Origin: JAGQNT01 sp964426605
GTDB taxonomy: Bacteria; Patescibacteriota; Saccharimonadia; Saccharimonadales; UBA4665
Reading direction: 5' to 3'
DNA: 64,000 nt
Assembly: GCA_964426605.1 (NCBI GenBank)
Contig: CAYRQK010000002.1
Coordinates: forward strand, 1-64,000
Shown here: piece by piece, positions 8,030 through 16,132 of the stretch
Position numbering within the stretch: position 1 is the first letter of the stretch
Layout of the letters: every line of letters starts with the position of its first letter
The notes under the pieces: generated by a model
Seen by the model: only the letters and a program-made list of their open reading frames with translations
Told to the model about the DNA's origin: nothing
Databases searched by the model: none
Position numbers and translations under genes: made by a program

Positions 8030-8081
8030 ATAGGCATGCGAATAAAAAATGTCATCGACCGACCAACTTATCTGGATACTT

Positions 8082-8112
8082 ATACTACCCTAAATCACTA
8101 GCGGTTTGTCAA
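8082..8112 (-). promoter_or_regulatory. Possible promoter of the FnIII gene
   Basis: On the minus strand TTGACA (8107-8112) and TAGTAT (8082-8087) with a long 19-nt spacer. It lies inside the region where the FnIII frame is still open. Confidence 0.4.
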
Positions 8113-8138
8113 TGTACTCGTCGGGAGAATTATTGGCT

Positions 8139-8642
8139 TTATTTGTGCGGCTGCGTAAACTTTTCGTGGACGGCTTCGTACTCGTACATCTCCTCTTCTG
8201 CAAACCAGTGTGAAATCTCCTTAGTGGCTTCATCAGCGTCGGCCGAAGCATGCACAACATTGCTGACGCTCTTGCCGCTCCTGTTAGCCTGGTCATAGCT
8301 GACATGCGCGTAGTCACCGCGGATGGTGCCCGGGCGCGCACTCTTAGGTTCGGTATCGCCAACCATTTTGCGCACAGTCTCGACAGCATCCACACCCTCA
8401 AACACCATTGCAATGACTGGACCCTGCTGCATGTTTCGGAGCTGGCTCTCGAAAATATCGTCACCTTTGCGCGTCTTGAGTGTACCGATACCCTCGTAAT
8501 GGTCGTAGAAATGCTGATAGTCTGGCTTGAGCATCTTGGTGGCAATAATCTTTAAACCAACTCTCTCGAACCTCGATAGGACCTCACCCACGATGCCTCG
8601 CATTACTGAATCCGGCTTAAAGACGACTAGAGTTTTTTCCAT
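8139..8642 (-). CDS. ndk: Nucleoside diphosphate kinase
   Basis: Transfers the gamma phosphate of ATP to nucleoside diphosphates through a phospho-histidine. The N-terminus KTLVVFKPDSVMRG is characteristic, and the active-site His is at about 131 in NVVHASAD (family NxxHGSD). At 167 aa it is longer than the usual 140, with an extra loop before the active site (YAHVSYDQANRSGKS) and an extended C-terminus. This longer form resembles archaeal and CPR variants, from memory. AAGGA lies well upstream of the ATG. Divergent from xerC, sharing a 97-bp spacer. Confidence 0.93.
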   Translation of the reverse strand: MEKTLVVFKPDSVMRGIVGEVLSRFERVGLKIIATKMLKPDYQHFYDHYEGIGTLKTRKGDDIFESQLRNMQQGPVIAMVFEGVDAVETVRKMVGDTEPKSARPGTIRGDYAHVSYDQANRSGKSVSNVVHASADADEATKEISHWFAEEEMYEYEAVHEKFTQPHK

Positions 8643-8727
8643 GAAGTGTGTGCTTTCCTTTTACGTTACTATCATTTTAACAGATTACAGACTGCTAGTA
8701 AAAAACTCTGAGTGTGTCTGTCGGTGC

Positions 8728-8733
8728 TACAAT
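8728..8733 (+). promoter_or_regulatory. Extended -10 box of xerC
   Basis: TGCTACAAT, ending 6 nt before the ATG; predicts a leaderless mRNA. Confidence 0.65.
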
Positions 8734-8739
8734 ACCCCT

Positions 8740-9651
8740 ATGCTATTTGAGCGCGCTAAAACAGACTTTTTGGAATACCTAGAAATCGAGCAAAATCGCT
8801 CGCAAAAAACCATTGCCAACTACGATCACTACCTGTCACGGCTCAGTGATTTTGCAGGTGAAATTAAGGTCGCAGATATCAATGCCGAGCTCGTCCGAAA
8901 ATGGCGTTTGTGGCTCAACCGACTAGGCACAAATACGTCCGATGAACTTGGCAAATCAACACTCAACTATCACCTGATTGCACTGCGGAGCTTTCTCAAA
9001 TTTTGTGCCAAGCGTAACGTTACGGCCATGACCGCCGATAAGGTTGAACTGGCACGAACCAAACGAGCACAGGTCACCTTTTTGAATACCGAAGAGCTAG
9101 AGCGGATGCTGGCCCAGCCCGATATCTTATCTGTTAGTGGCCTACGGGACCGCGCAATCCTTGAACTACTTTTTAGTTCAGGACTGCGAGTTTCGGAGCT
9201 GGTCGCACTCGATCGTGACCACATTAATCTGCGACGGCGCGAGTTCATGGTCCGCGGTAAAGGCCAGAAAGATCGGCCCATTTTTATTAGCGTCGACGCT
9301 GCCAAGTGGATATATCACTACCTGCAAAAACGTGAGGACAATACCAAGCCTTTGTTTATTCGCTATTCGGGCACAAAACGCGTGGATTTGTCTGGTAATT
9401 TTCATCGCCTGACAGTCCGTAGTGTGCAGCGGCTAGTTGCCCGCTATGCCCTACTGGCCGGCATAACAAAACGGGTCACTCCACACACGCTCCGGCATAG
9501 TTTTGCGACCGATCTGCTGATGAACGGCGCAGATCTGCGCAGCGTACAGGCTATGCTGGGCCACAGCAACATCGCCACTACTCAGATATATACTCACGTA
9601 ACCGACCCGCACCTCAAAAGCGTACACGAACGATTTCACCACAAGTCCTAG
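8740..9651 (+). CDS. xerC: Tyrosine recombinase, XerC/D-like
   Basis: Site-specific recombinase of 303 aa, probably resolving chromosome dimers at a dif site with FtsK (gene at 34.3 kb). It has a SAM-like core-binding domain (1-95) and a catalytic domain with Arg150 (SGLRVSEL), Lys174 (RGKGQK), His249 and Arg252 (HTLRHSF), His275 (LGHSNI) and Tyr284 (TQIYTH): the full RKHRHY set. The frame is open further upstream, but the extended -10 box just before 8740 fixes the start there. No neighbouring integron or phage genes, so a housekeeping role is likelier than an integrase role. Confidence 0.88.
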   Translation: MLFERAKTDFLEYLEIEQNRSQKTIANYDHYLSRLSDFAGEIKVADINAELVRKWRLWLNRLGTNTSDELGKSTLNYHLIALRSFLKFCAKRNVTAMTADKVELARTKRAQVTFLNTEELERMLAQPDILSVSGLRDRAILELLFSSGLRVSELVALDRDHINLRRREFMVRGKGQKDRPIFISVDAAKWIYHYLQKREDNTKPLFIRYSGTKRVDLSGNFHRLTVRSVQRLVARYALLAGITKRVTPHTLRHSFATDLLMNGADLRSVQAMLGHSNIATTQIYTHVTDPHLKSVHERFHHKS

Positions 9652-9692
9652 GATTATGAGAGTCTAGGAGTGTATTACAAGAGACAGCACCG

Positions 9693-10736
9693 CTAGTTAC
9701 AAAGCGGGTTGCCACCACCGCTAATCGCATCAGGGATATTGAACTGGCCATCAGCAGTTACTTGGAAGCGCTTACAGACGGAGTCACCAGAGATAATTGC
9801 ACCGGTGGCCGCACTGTTGGGGTTGGTGCCCGAGATATCGAGTGCCACGCGAATGCGGCGAAGCACATCCTGGGCTTTACCGGTGACATCCACAACTGCC
9901 TGGGCACCAACAAAGTGGGCACCTGCAGCAGATACATTTAGGTTGCCGCCAGTCTTATAGATCTCGGTAGCGCGTACGTAGTAGCGCGTGCTAGTGAGGC
10001 CCGTTATACTAACTTGGCACTTTGTACTACAACCTGACGCCGCTACAACGCCCGCCTTCGTGGTTGGGTTAAATGCTACGCTACCAGATCCGTCGCTCGA
10101 TGGCACAACGAAAAGCGTCATGGTGTTGTTAATGAGGTCGCTGCGGCTGTAGTCACTGGCACCCGTCTGGGCAATATCCAGGCGCAGCACACCGTAGTGG
10201 CACGACCAGCTACTGGGCGGTGAAAACACCAGATTGCTACTAGCACTCACCTGCCCCGAGTTAGGGCAACCGCTGGTTGATGCTGAAGCACCATCCGGTA
10301 CGCTCCAGTCAACGTTAATCGTACCAACCGCAGGGACAGGGCTGCCCGATAGTTGGATAGGTAACACTTGCGCATCGGTACCAAGGGCCGCGGTCAGCGT
10401 TGGTGGTGCCGGATCAATAAGCAGGCATGTATATGCCACATTGTGATTACTATCGAGCACGGTATTAAAATCATAAGGGGCAACCGTGCTAGGACACGAA
10501 TTCTTAGGAGTGATTGCCGTTGGGTCCATAGTAGCCAACTTGGCCCTGGCATCGTTGACCCCTGTTTCGGCAGCGTAAAAGGCTTGGGTACTGAGTAGTG
10601 TATCGGTCGATTCGCGGGCTTCCCGACGGGCTATCTGCGCCAAACCCAATACCAAAAGAGCCGAAATAATGATGAGCATAGTTGCCACCATGATCGACAC
10701 TATGCCCTGTTGATTGTGACTGCGGTATTGCCTCAT
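9693..10736 (-). CDS. PilX-like minor prepilin
   Basis: A 347-aa protein with an 11-residue leader ending in Gly, then a hydrophobic helix IVSIMVATMLIIIS..., and the AFYAAETG element typical of PilX-N proteins. The rest is a Ser/Thr/Gly-rich extracellular domain with several cysteines. I chose ATG 10736 (MRQYRSHNQQG) over 10766 because it gives a normal-length prepilin leader; the choice is uncertain. The mature helix lacks a clear Glu5. Last gene of the minor-prepilin unit; likely primes or caps the pilus fibre. Confidence 0.7.
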   Translation of the reverse strand: MRQYRSHNQQGIVSIMVATMLIIISALLVLGLAQIARREARESTDTLLSTQAFYAAETGVNDARAKLATMDPTAITPKNSCPSTVAPYDFNTVLDSNHNVAYTCLLIDPAPPTLTAALGTDAQVLPIQLSGSPVPAVGTINVDWSVPDGASASTSGCPNSGQVSASSNLVFSPPSSWSCHYGVLRLDIAQTGASDYSRSDLINNTMTLFVVPSSDGSGSVAFNPTTKAGVVAASGCSTKCQVSITGLTSTRYYVRATEIYKTGGNLNVSAAGAHFVGAQAVVDVTGKAQDVLRRIRVALDISGTNPNSAATGAIISGDSVCKRFQVTADGQFNIPDAISGGGNPLCN

Positions 10737-10778
10737 ATATGTACTGGTTACGGTTATATGTATCATAGCATATCCGTA

Positions 10779-11414
10779 TTAGGTCGGAGGCGCGAGCCGC
10801 TTTTGCGCCGTAGTCGTTAATGTAGAGACGGCACAAAACTGTGAACCGACCTGCGACTTGCAGTGGACGTTATTAGGCCACGTGGTGCCGGCGCCAACTG
10901 CGTGGCCTGCCGAATCAATCAATAAATCACCATCGCCGAAGGCAATAGATACGGTGATGGCGTAGGTGTTGCTTGAGCCTACCTGGGTAATACTAAAATT
11001 TGCGACACGCATATGGTTACCGAGTAGCTCCTGCCTGCCCGAAAAGGTAGGTGGCAGTGTACAACTTGGTGATCGAGCTAGTGCATTAGTAACGGCTGGT
11101 GGACCGGCGCCTATCTCCTTGCCCAGCTGATATACATACTGCGCATTGTCGATGCAGTAGCTCTCAACCCCACTGCCATTACTAGCATGTTGTGGAACTT
11201 GGGTACCAAACTCTACGGACTGCACTACGTCATCCATGATAGAGCGAGCCGTTGCCTGCGTGTTGCTAGCGTTAATACCCTGGAAGTAGGAGTGACTAAA
11301 AGCCAATAGACCTGCAGCGACAATCAGCAGTACTACCGAGAAGACGGCCACCGCGATAGTTAGTTCCAAGATAGTGAAACCTGATTGTTTGGTGTGGTTG
11401 GTGTTAGCCTGCAT
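10779..11414 (-). CDS. Minor prepilin (class III leader)
   Basis: A 211-aa prepilin. A short polar leader ends at Gly, followed by FTILELTIAVAVFSVVLLIV: Phe at +1 and Glu at +5 of the mature protein, as in type IV pilins and pseudopilins. The globular part has four cysteines. The ATG at 11414 has AGGG nine nt upstream; an in-frame GTG at 11435 inside the preceding gene is less likely. Substrate of the prepilin peptidase at 12.3 kb. Confidence 0.78.
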   Translation of the reverse strand: MQANTNHTKQSGFTILELTIAVAVFSVVLLIVAAGLLAFSHSYFQGINASNTQATARSIMDDVVQSVEFGTQVPQHASNGSGVESYCIDNAQYVYQLGKEIGAGPPAVTNALARSPSCTLPPTFSGRQELLGNHMRVANFSITQVGSSNTYAITVSIAFGDGDLLIDSAGHAVGAGTTWPNNVHCKSQVGSQFCAVSTLTTTAQKRLAPPT

Positions 11415-11425
11415 GGTTATCGTCC

Positions 11426-12259
11426 CTATATGCACTGATTAGTAGAGCTTATTTGAAGGTTGGCATTGAGCTGCCCGGCATTGAGACCGAAGGTAATGGT
11501 GGCATATTGGTTGGTGCCGCCGCTCTGGAAACAAGCTTGGACTGGCTGGTCGACCGCCGCACCCCCACTCGATGGCGGTAATTGTAATCGCGTGGTGATA
11601 TTGTTGGCTACTTGCGACTCGGTACCAGGGTTAGGGCCGCCACCAATGGCATAGAGGTCAAACGACTGACCGCCACTCGTGTATTTACCTGTTGTTGCAT
11701 CGGTGTCAGCACCCAATGTCGACAAAAAGCCGACTGCGAGTGAACGGTATGTCGTCGTATTAATCTTAGCCCCCACGAATGCCAGGCCATACTCACTCTT
11801 GAATTGTTCCGTCGGATTGTAGCTGCCCAATGGGCCCATGGCGGTTGGTTTGGCGGTACTCATAGTGGTTTGGCCACGGAGGCCGGCTACCCCGTAAATA
11901 ATGTTGTTTTGCGGATCGGTATTATTGACATTAAACTGCACCATTTTACCCAAGAATATACAATCACCGGACGTGCCGCGCTTAGTACCTGTCGCATCAT
12001 ACGATAGACTCGGAACTCCGCCAGATTTCGAACACGTCACGTTATCACCTGAATAATAACCATTCTGAACATCGCTGAGCATTTGCTGGAGACGTGAACG
12101 CATGTCCTGGGAGGCCGTCTGGAACTCAGTGGCATGCTGCTTGCCCAGCCACGTGCCCGCAAAAGCCACAAATAATATACCCGTCACAGCCAGAACTACC
12201 AGTGTCTCGACAATGGTAAAACCCCTGCTTGTACGCTGTGCGTTTTGCCCACGCTTCAT
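11426..12259 (-). CDS. Minor prepilin / pseudopilin
   Basis: A 277-aa prepilin with leader MKRGQNAQRTSRG, then FTIVETLVVLAVTGILFVAF with Glu at +5. Its extracellular domain is Gly/Thr/Asn-rich with two or three cysteines, GspH/PilE-like in layout only. TATACT (12267-12272) ends 7 nt before the ATG, so this gene starts its own leaderless transcript followed by the next two prepilin genes. Confidence 0.78.
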   Translation of the reverse strand: MKRGQNAQRTSRGFTIVETLVVLAVTGILFVAFAGTWLGKQHATEFQTASQDMRSRLQQMLSDVQNGYYSGDNVTCSKSGGVPSLSYDATGTKRGTSGDCIFLGKMVQFNVNNTDPQNNIIYGVAGLRGQTTMSTAKPTAMGPLGSYNPTEQFKSEYGLAFVGAKINTTTYRSLAVGFLSTLGADTDATTGKYTSGGQSFDLYAIGGGPNPGTESQVANNITTRLQLPPSSGGAAVDQPVQACFQSGGTNQYATITFGLNAGQLNANLQISSTNQCI

Positions 12260-12266
12260 AACCTAG

Positions 12267-12272
12267 AGTATA
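12267..12272 (-). promoter_or_regulatory. -10 box of the minor-prepilin unit
   Basis: TATACT, gap 7 nt to the start codon of the 277-aa prepilin. Confidence 0.6.
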
Positions 12273-12313
12273 CCATAAGCGTCATCCGTTAGACGCCCTA
12301 GCTTGGACAGGAA

Positions 12314-13174
12314 CTAGATGGCCAGAAGCCCGAGGTACCAGCTCGTGATACGAGCACCAAACAACACAACCACAAACGCCGCAAACAACAGATACGGACC
12401 AAAGGGTATTTTGCTACCCTGTGCGGACTTTTTGGCGATCATAATGGGCAGTGAGACCACCAGACCCGCAATCGAGGCAAATAGTATGAGCTCGAGAGCT
12501 TCAAATGCCCCGCCGGCCAGCAACCCGAGTGCCACGGCCAGCTTTACGTCGCCACCACCTATCCACTGCTCGTTCGACACTATAAAGATACCGTAAAACA
12601 AGCCGCCTATGATCAGCAGGCCCTCAAAGGCATCACGTAGTACCGGCAGCGCATGAGGCGAAGCCACGGCCAGCAAAACTGTCTGGACAAGTGCCAAACC
12701 AATCAGAGGAAAGACGATGCGGTTGGGCAGCATAAACCAGCGAGCATCATAGAGTGTTAAGGCCACGAAACAGACCAAGCACGCCAGCCAGGTTATAAAC
12801 GCGGCAACCGCAAAGCCTGTGTTGAGCTGATACGGCCACCACAGATATGACAACACAAATAGCAATGGCACTAATAGTTCGGAAATCGGTGTGTCAGGTA
12901 TGCGCGCGCCACAGTAGCGGCACTTGCCCCGCAGCGCCAGCCAGCTAAGCACTGGCACCAAGTCTTTGGCGGCCAGTTCGCGGCCACAGTGCAAACACAT
13001 GGACCGGCCGGTGCCAATCGACAGCTCCTTGAGCTGAGCCCTGTCGGCCTTGGTGAGTTTTTTGCCCTCGTCGAGCTTGTCCGTGATGGTGGCCTGCTCG
13101 TGGACACGCCACACCAATGCATTTACGAAGCTACCGAGGCACAAGCCAATAACCACAAGCAGAATAATAATCAT
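12314..13174 (-). CDS. pilD: Prepilin peptidase (type 4)
   Basis: Polytopic A24 aspartic protease (286 aa) that cleaves and N-methylates prepilins at the membrane. The N-terminal GSFVNALVWR region is followed by a cytoplasmic loop with two CxxC pairs (CLHC, CRYC) as in bifunctional enzymes, and by the two catalytic aspartates: TLYDARWFMLPNR and GGGDVKL (GxGD motif). TGATAAGAT ends 6 nt before the ATG, giving a leaderless start. It lies between the major pilin gene and the minor prepilins it should process. Confidence 0.92.
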   Translation of the reverse strand: MIIILLVVIGLCLGSFVNALVWRVHEQATITDKLDEGKKLTKADRAQLKELSIGTGRSMCLHCGRELAAKDLVPVLSWLALRGKCRYCGARIPDTPISELLVPLLFVLSYLWWPYQLNTGFAVAAFITWLACLVCFVALTLYDARWFMLPNRIVFPLIGLALVQTVLLAVASPHALPVLRDAFEGLLIIGGLFYGIFIVSNEQWIGGGDVKLAVALGLLAGGAFEALELILFASIAGLVVSLPIMIAKKSAQGSKIPFGPYLLFAAFVVVLFGARITSWYLGLLAI

Positions 13175-13189
13175 TATGGTATCTTATCA

Positions 13190-13224
13190 CATCAAAAGAG
13201 GCCCTGGTGGGGCCTCTTTTGATG
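13190..13224 (-). terminator. Terminator of the major pilin gene
   Basis: Perfect stem CATCAAAAGAGGCC/GGCCTCTTTTGATG just after the pilin stop. Loop about 7 nt. It separates the abundant pilin message from the peptidase gene. Confidence 0.85.
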
Positions 13225-13239
13225 CTATCTAGAGCTAGA

Positions 13240-13737
13240 CTACGAAGCTTGGCACTGAACCGAACCACCTTCTAGTGTGTAAAATGCGACGAACTGGCGA
13301 CCGCTACCACCACCCGTGGGAGTATTATCGTTCGTGCCAGCGCATGTGGCTTTGGTAAATATCTTCACGGTGCCAAGAGCAGGTGCCGTGGTGCTAACGG
13401 CCGACGTAGGGCTAGAAACGGTATCTACATAACCGACTTTGACCGTTACGCAGTTATCAGTTGCGGCACATGTCGTATTCGGCCCCAATTTAAACTTACT
13501 GTTAGCTACCGTGCCGGCAGCGGTCGGTAAGGTGCCGTTATTATTGTCGGAATATTCGTTCATACCCGCCAAGATACCAGCGACATCATTCTTAATGCTG
13601 GTGTTGTGCGCGTTGCGCTGCAGAGCTGGGACTGCCAAGAAGACAATCAGCATGATAAGTCCAGCGATAGCCAGCACAATCATCACTTCGATGATGGTGA
13701 AGCCTTCGATCTTACGTTGTTTTAGGTTGTGTAGCAT
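13240..13737 (-). CDS. pilA: Major type IV pilin
   Basis: A 165-aa prepilin. Leader MLHNLKQRKIEG, then FTIIEVMIVLAIAGLIMLIVF with Glu+5, the polymerising N-terminal helix. A compact globular domain follows with five cysteines (two in TTCAATDNC, one in KATCAG, one near the C-terminus), probably forming disulfides. Its own promoter (TTGCTT-17-TACTAT), a strong GGGGG Shine-Dalgarno and a dedicated terminator suggest high expression as the main fibre subunit. Confidence 0.9.
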   Translation of the reverse strand: MLHNLKQRKIEGFTIIEVMIVLAIAGLIMLIVFLAVPALQRNAHNTSIKNDVAGILAGMNEYSDNNNGTLPTAAGTVANSKFKLGPNTTCAATDNCVTVKVGYVDTVSSPTSAVSTTAPALGTVKIFTKATCAGTNDNTPTGGGSGRQFVAFYTLEGGSVQCQAS

Positions 13738-13782
13738 TGCAAATGCCCCCTTTGCGTTATTTGCTTTATTGCTTATGGTTGA

Positions 13783-13811
13783 ATAGTACCTGGGCCAATC
13801 CCAAAAAGCAA
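13783..13811 (-). promoter_or_regulatory. Promoter of the major pilin gene
   Basis: TTGCTT (13806-13811) and TACTAT (13783-13788) with a 17-nt spacer on the minus strand, in the short pilC-pilA spacer. Confidence 0.65.
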
Positions 13812-13817
13812 GTGGTT

Positions 13818-15035
13818 TTACACAATATTGTTGACCTGCCCAGCGAGGTTATATATAGGCAGCAGCACCGCCGCCACGATGACAAGCGCCATAATGCCCA
13901 TAATGATCATCATGAGTGGTTCGATGATGGTCTGGATAGCCTTGATCTCGTTATCGAGCTCCTTCTCGTAATAATCGGCTGCCTTGCCGAGCATCTGCTC
14001 CATAGACCCGGATTGCTCACCAATCTTGAGCATATTAGGCACTAGTTCTAGGAAGTTAGGGTCGTTTGTCAGGGCATCGCCAAGTGACTTACCGGCTTTG
14101 ACCTGCTCGATAGCACGTTTGATAGAATCGTCGACATATACATTGTTGACTGCGCTCGAGGTGATCTCGAGCACTTGTATGAGCGGCACGCCGCTGGCAA
14201 TCAGGGTGGTGCCAGTGCGCGAGAACCGAGCCATGTACATTTTCATGAATAACGAGCCAACTGGCCAGGCGCGCATCCGAACTTTGTCAAAAAACCGCTT
14301 GCCAGCAACCGATCGGCCCCAACGCGATGTAAAGACCGCCAGCACTGCCAGCAAAACTAGAGCAATCCACCAGTAACGCGTGAGGGCGTGTGATACCCCG
14401 AGTAGCATGCGTGTCGTAAGTGGCAGCTGTGCCCCGGAAATACCATCATAAAGCGTCTGCACTTGCGGCAGCACTTTGACAAGCATGAAGATCACGACTG
14501 CCGTCATAACGAGCAACACGATAATGGGGTAGACCATGGCTCCGCGGACTTTCGCGATAATATCGGCGTCTTTTTCTTGCTGATCGGCCAAGCGCTCCAG
14601 GGCTTTATCCAGTGTTCCGGATGTTTCACCGGCTGTTATGAGGCTGATATAGATCTTGTTGAATACCTCTGGGTGCTTCCCCATGGAGCTTGCCAGTGAC
14701 GAGCCAGCCTCGACATCGGTAATGACCTGATTGACGACAACCTTGAGCGGCTTGCTCGTCGTCTGGGTGCTGACACTCCGAAGGCTCTGCACTAGTGGCA
14801 AACCGGCATTAATGAGCGTAGCCAGCTGACGGCTAAACAGCACTTTGTCTTTGGTGTGTACACGACTAAAGCGACCCTTGAAGCCCCCACCGCTTCCGAC
14901 GAGCTTGAGGTCTATGAGCACTAAGCCTTCGTGTTGCACCAGTTTGACGGCCGATGCTTCACTGTCGGCCTGAACCTCGGCCTTCATGTGCCGACCAGTC
15001 GCTGGATCGCGGGCGGTATATTGGTACGAAAGCAT
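13818..15035 (-). CDS. pilC: Type IV pilus platform protein
   Basis: Inner-membrane platform (PilC/GspF family), 405 aa, which couples the PilB and PilT motors to pilin. Two repeated GspF domains with conserved SRQLATLINAGLPLVQSL (first) and FSRTGTTLIASGVPLIQVLEITSSAV (second), and three transmembrane helices at about 165-190, 215-235 and 375-400. It starts 7 nt after the pilT stop, in the same operon. Confidence 0.94.
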   Translation of the reverse strand: MLSYQYTARDPATGRHMKAEVQADSEASAVKLVQHEGLVLIDLKLVGSGGGFKGRFSRVHTKDKVLFSRQLATLINAGLPLVQSLRSVSTQTTSKPLKVVVNQVITDVEAGSSLASSMGKHPEVFNKIYISLITAGETSGTLDKALERLADQQEKDADIIAKVRGAMVYPIIVLLVMTAVVIFMLVKVLPQVQTLYDGISGAQLPLTTRMLLGVSHALTRYWWIALVLLAVLAVFTSRWGRSVAGKRFFDKVRMRAWPVGSLFMKMYMARFSRTGTTLIASGVPLIQVLEITSSAVNNVYVDDSIKRAIEQVKAGKSLGDALTNDPNFLELVPNMLKIGEQSGSMEQMLGKAADYYEKELDNEIKAIQTIIEPLMMIIMGIMALVIVAAVLLPIYNLAGQVNNIV

Positions 15036-15042
15036 ATGTCGC

Positions 15043-16110
15043 CTAGCTCCTCATTAGCCTGTCGAGTTCGTCGACATCAACGGCCACATTACGCGCTTCG
15101 TCATAGCTGATGGTGCCGGCGTGAATTAAGCTAACGAGCTGCTTGTCCATACTCTGCATACCAAACTCGGCACCGGTCTGGATAACAGCGTCGAGTTGAT
15201 GGGTTTTGCCCTCGCGGATGATGTTGCGAACCGCTGGCGTACCGATGAGAATCTCGGCGGCTGCAACACGGCCACCGCCAATTGACGGCACCAGACGCTG
15301 GCTACAAATGGCCATCAGGATATTAGACAGCTGAGCGCGAATCTGCGGCTGCTGGTGCGGCGGAAACACATCGATCATGCGGTCGATACTCTGGGCAGCG
15401 CTGTTAGTGTGCAACGTCGCAAACACCAAGTGGCCAGTCTCAGCGATGGTAATGGCGCTGGCAATGGTTTCGAGGTCGCGCATCTCACCGATAAGCACAA
15501 CATCCGGGTCCTCGCGAAGGGCCGAACGCAGCGCAGCACTAAACGAATACGTGTCATAGTGAACTTCGCGCTGCACAATCACTGACTTTTTAGAGTTGTG
15601 CGTGTACTCAATAGGATCCTCGATAGTGATGATGTGCTTGCCCTGTTCGTAGTTGATTTTGTGGATCAGCGCTGCCAGGCTGGTAGATTTACCGGAGCCA
15701 GTTGGACCAGTAATCAGTACGAGACCACGAGGATAGTCGGCAAATTTGTTCACGATTGGTGGCAGGCCAAGTTGCTCGATGGTTAAAATCTCATTGGCGA
15801 TAAGACGTAGTGCAGCCGCCAGGTTGCCCCGCTCGTGGAAGGCGTTGACACGGAATCGACCCAGATCGCCAAAGGCAAAACTAAAGTCGAATTCTTTGTC
15901 CTTTAGGAGGATCTGCTTCTGATCTTCGTCAAGGATGGCAAAAATAAGTGTCTCGACAGCTTCGTCGGTTAGCGCATCGGCACCACTAACGGGGAGTAGC
16001 ACTCCGTCAACACGGAGCATTGGCGGCAAGCCGACCTGTAAGTGAAGGTCAGAAGCCTTCTTCTTCACAACTTCTTCTAGTAATACTTCGATTCGCGGTT
16101 GCCCTTGCAT
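15043..16110 (-). CDS. pilT: Pilus retraction ATPase
   Basis: Hexameric retraction motor, 355 aa. Walker A GPTGSGKST (135-143), Walker B DPDVVLIGEM (201-210), His box TGHLVFATLHTN, and C-terminal AEILIGTPAVRNIIREGKTHQL as in PilT, the last element being diagnostic for the retraction class. The ATG at 16110 (MQGQPRIE) has GGTGGAAG upstream and falls just after the pilB stop; the longer frame would overlap pilB. Together with PilB it implies pili that extend and retract, as needed for twitching or DNA uptake. Confidence 0.93.
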   Translation of the reverse strand: MQGQPRIEVLLEEVVKKKASDLHLQVGLPPMLRVDGVLLPVSGADALTDEAVETLIFAILDEDQKQILLKDKEFDFSFAFGDLGRFRVNAFHERGNLAAALRLIANEILTIEQLGLPPIVNKFADYPRGLVLITGPTGSGKSTSLAALIHKINYEQGKHIITIEDPIEYTHNSKKSVIVQREVHYDTYSFSAALRSALREDPDVVLIGEMRDLETIASAITIAETGHLVFATLHTNSAAQSIDRMIDVFPPHQQPQIRAQLSNILMAICSQRLVPSIGGGRVAAAEILIGTPAVRNIIREGKTHQLDAVIQTGAEFGMQSMDKQLVSLIHAGTISYDEARNVAVDVDELDRLMRS

Positions 16111-16132
16111 CGTATCTTCCACCCTCTCTTTG

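Noticed and set aside
8527..8739. 71-codon upstream extension of xerC
   Set aside because: It covers ndk antisense and the promoter; the recombinase homology and -10 box place the start at 8740.
8740..9651. xerC as a phage or integron integrase
   Set aside because: No neighbouring mobile genes or att sites; sequence layout fits chromosomal Xer recombinases.
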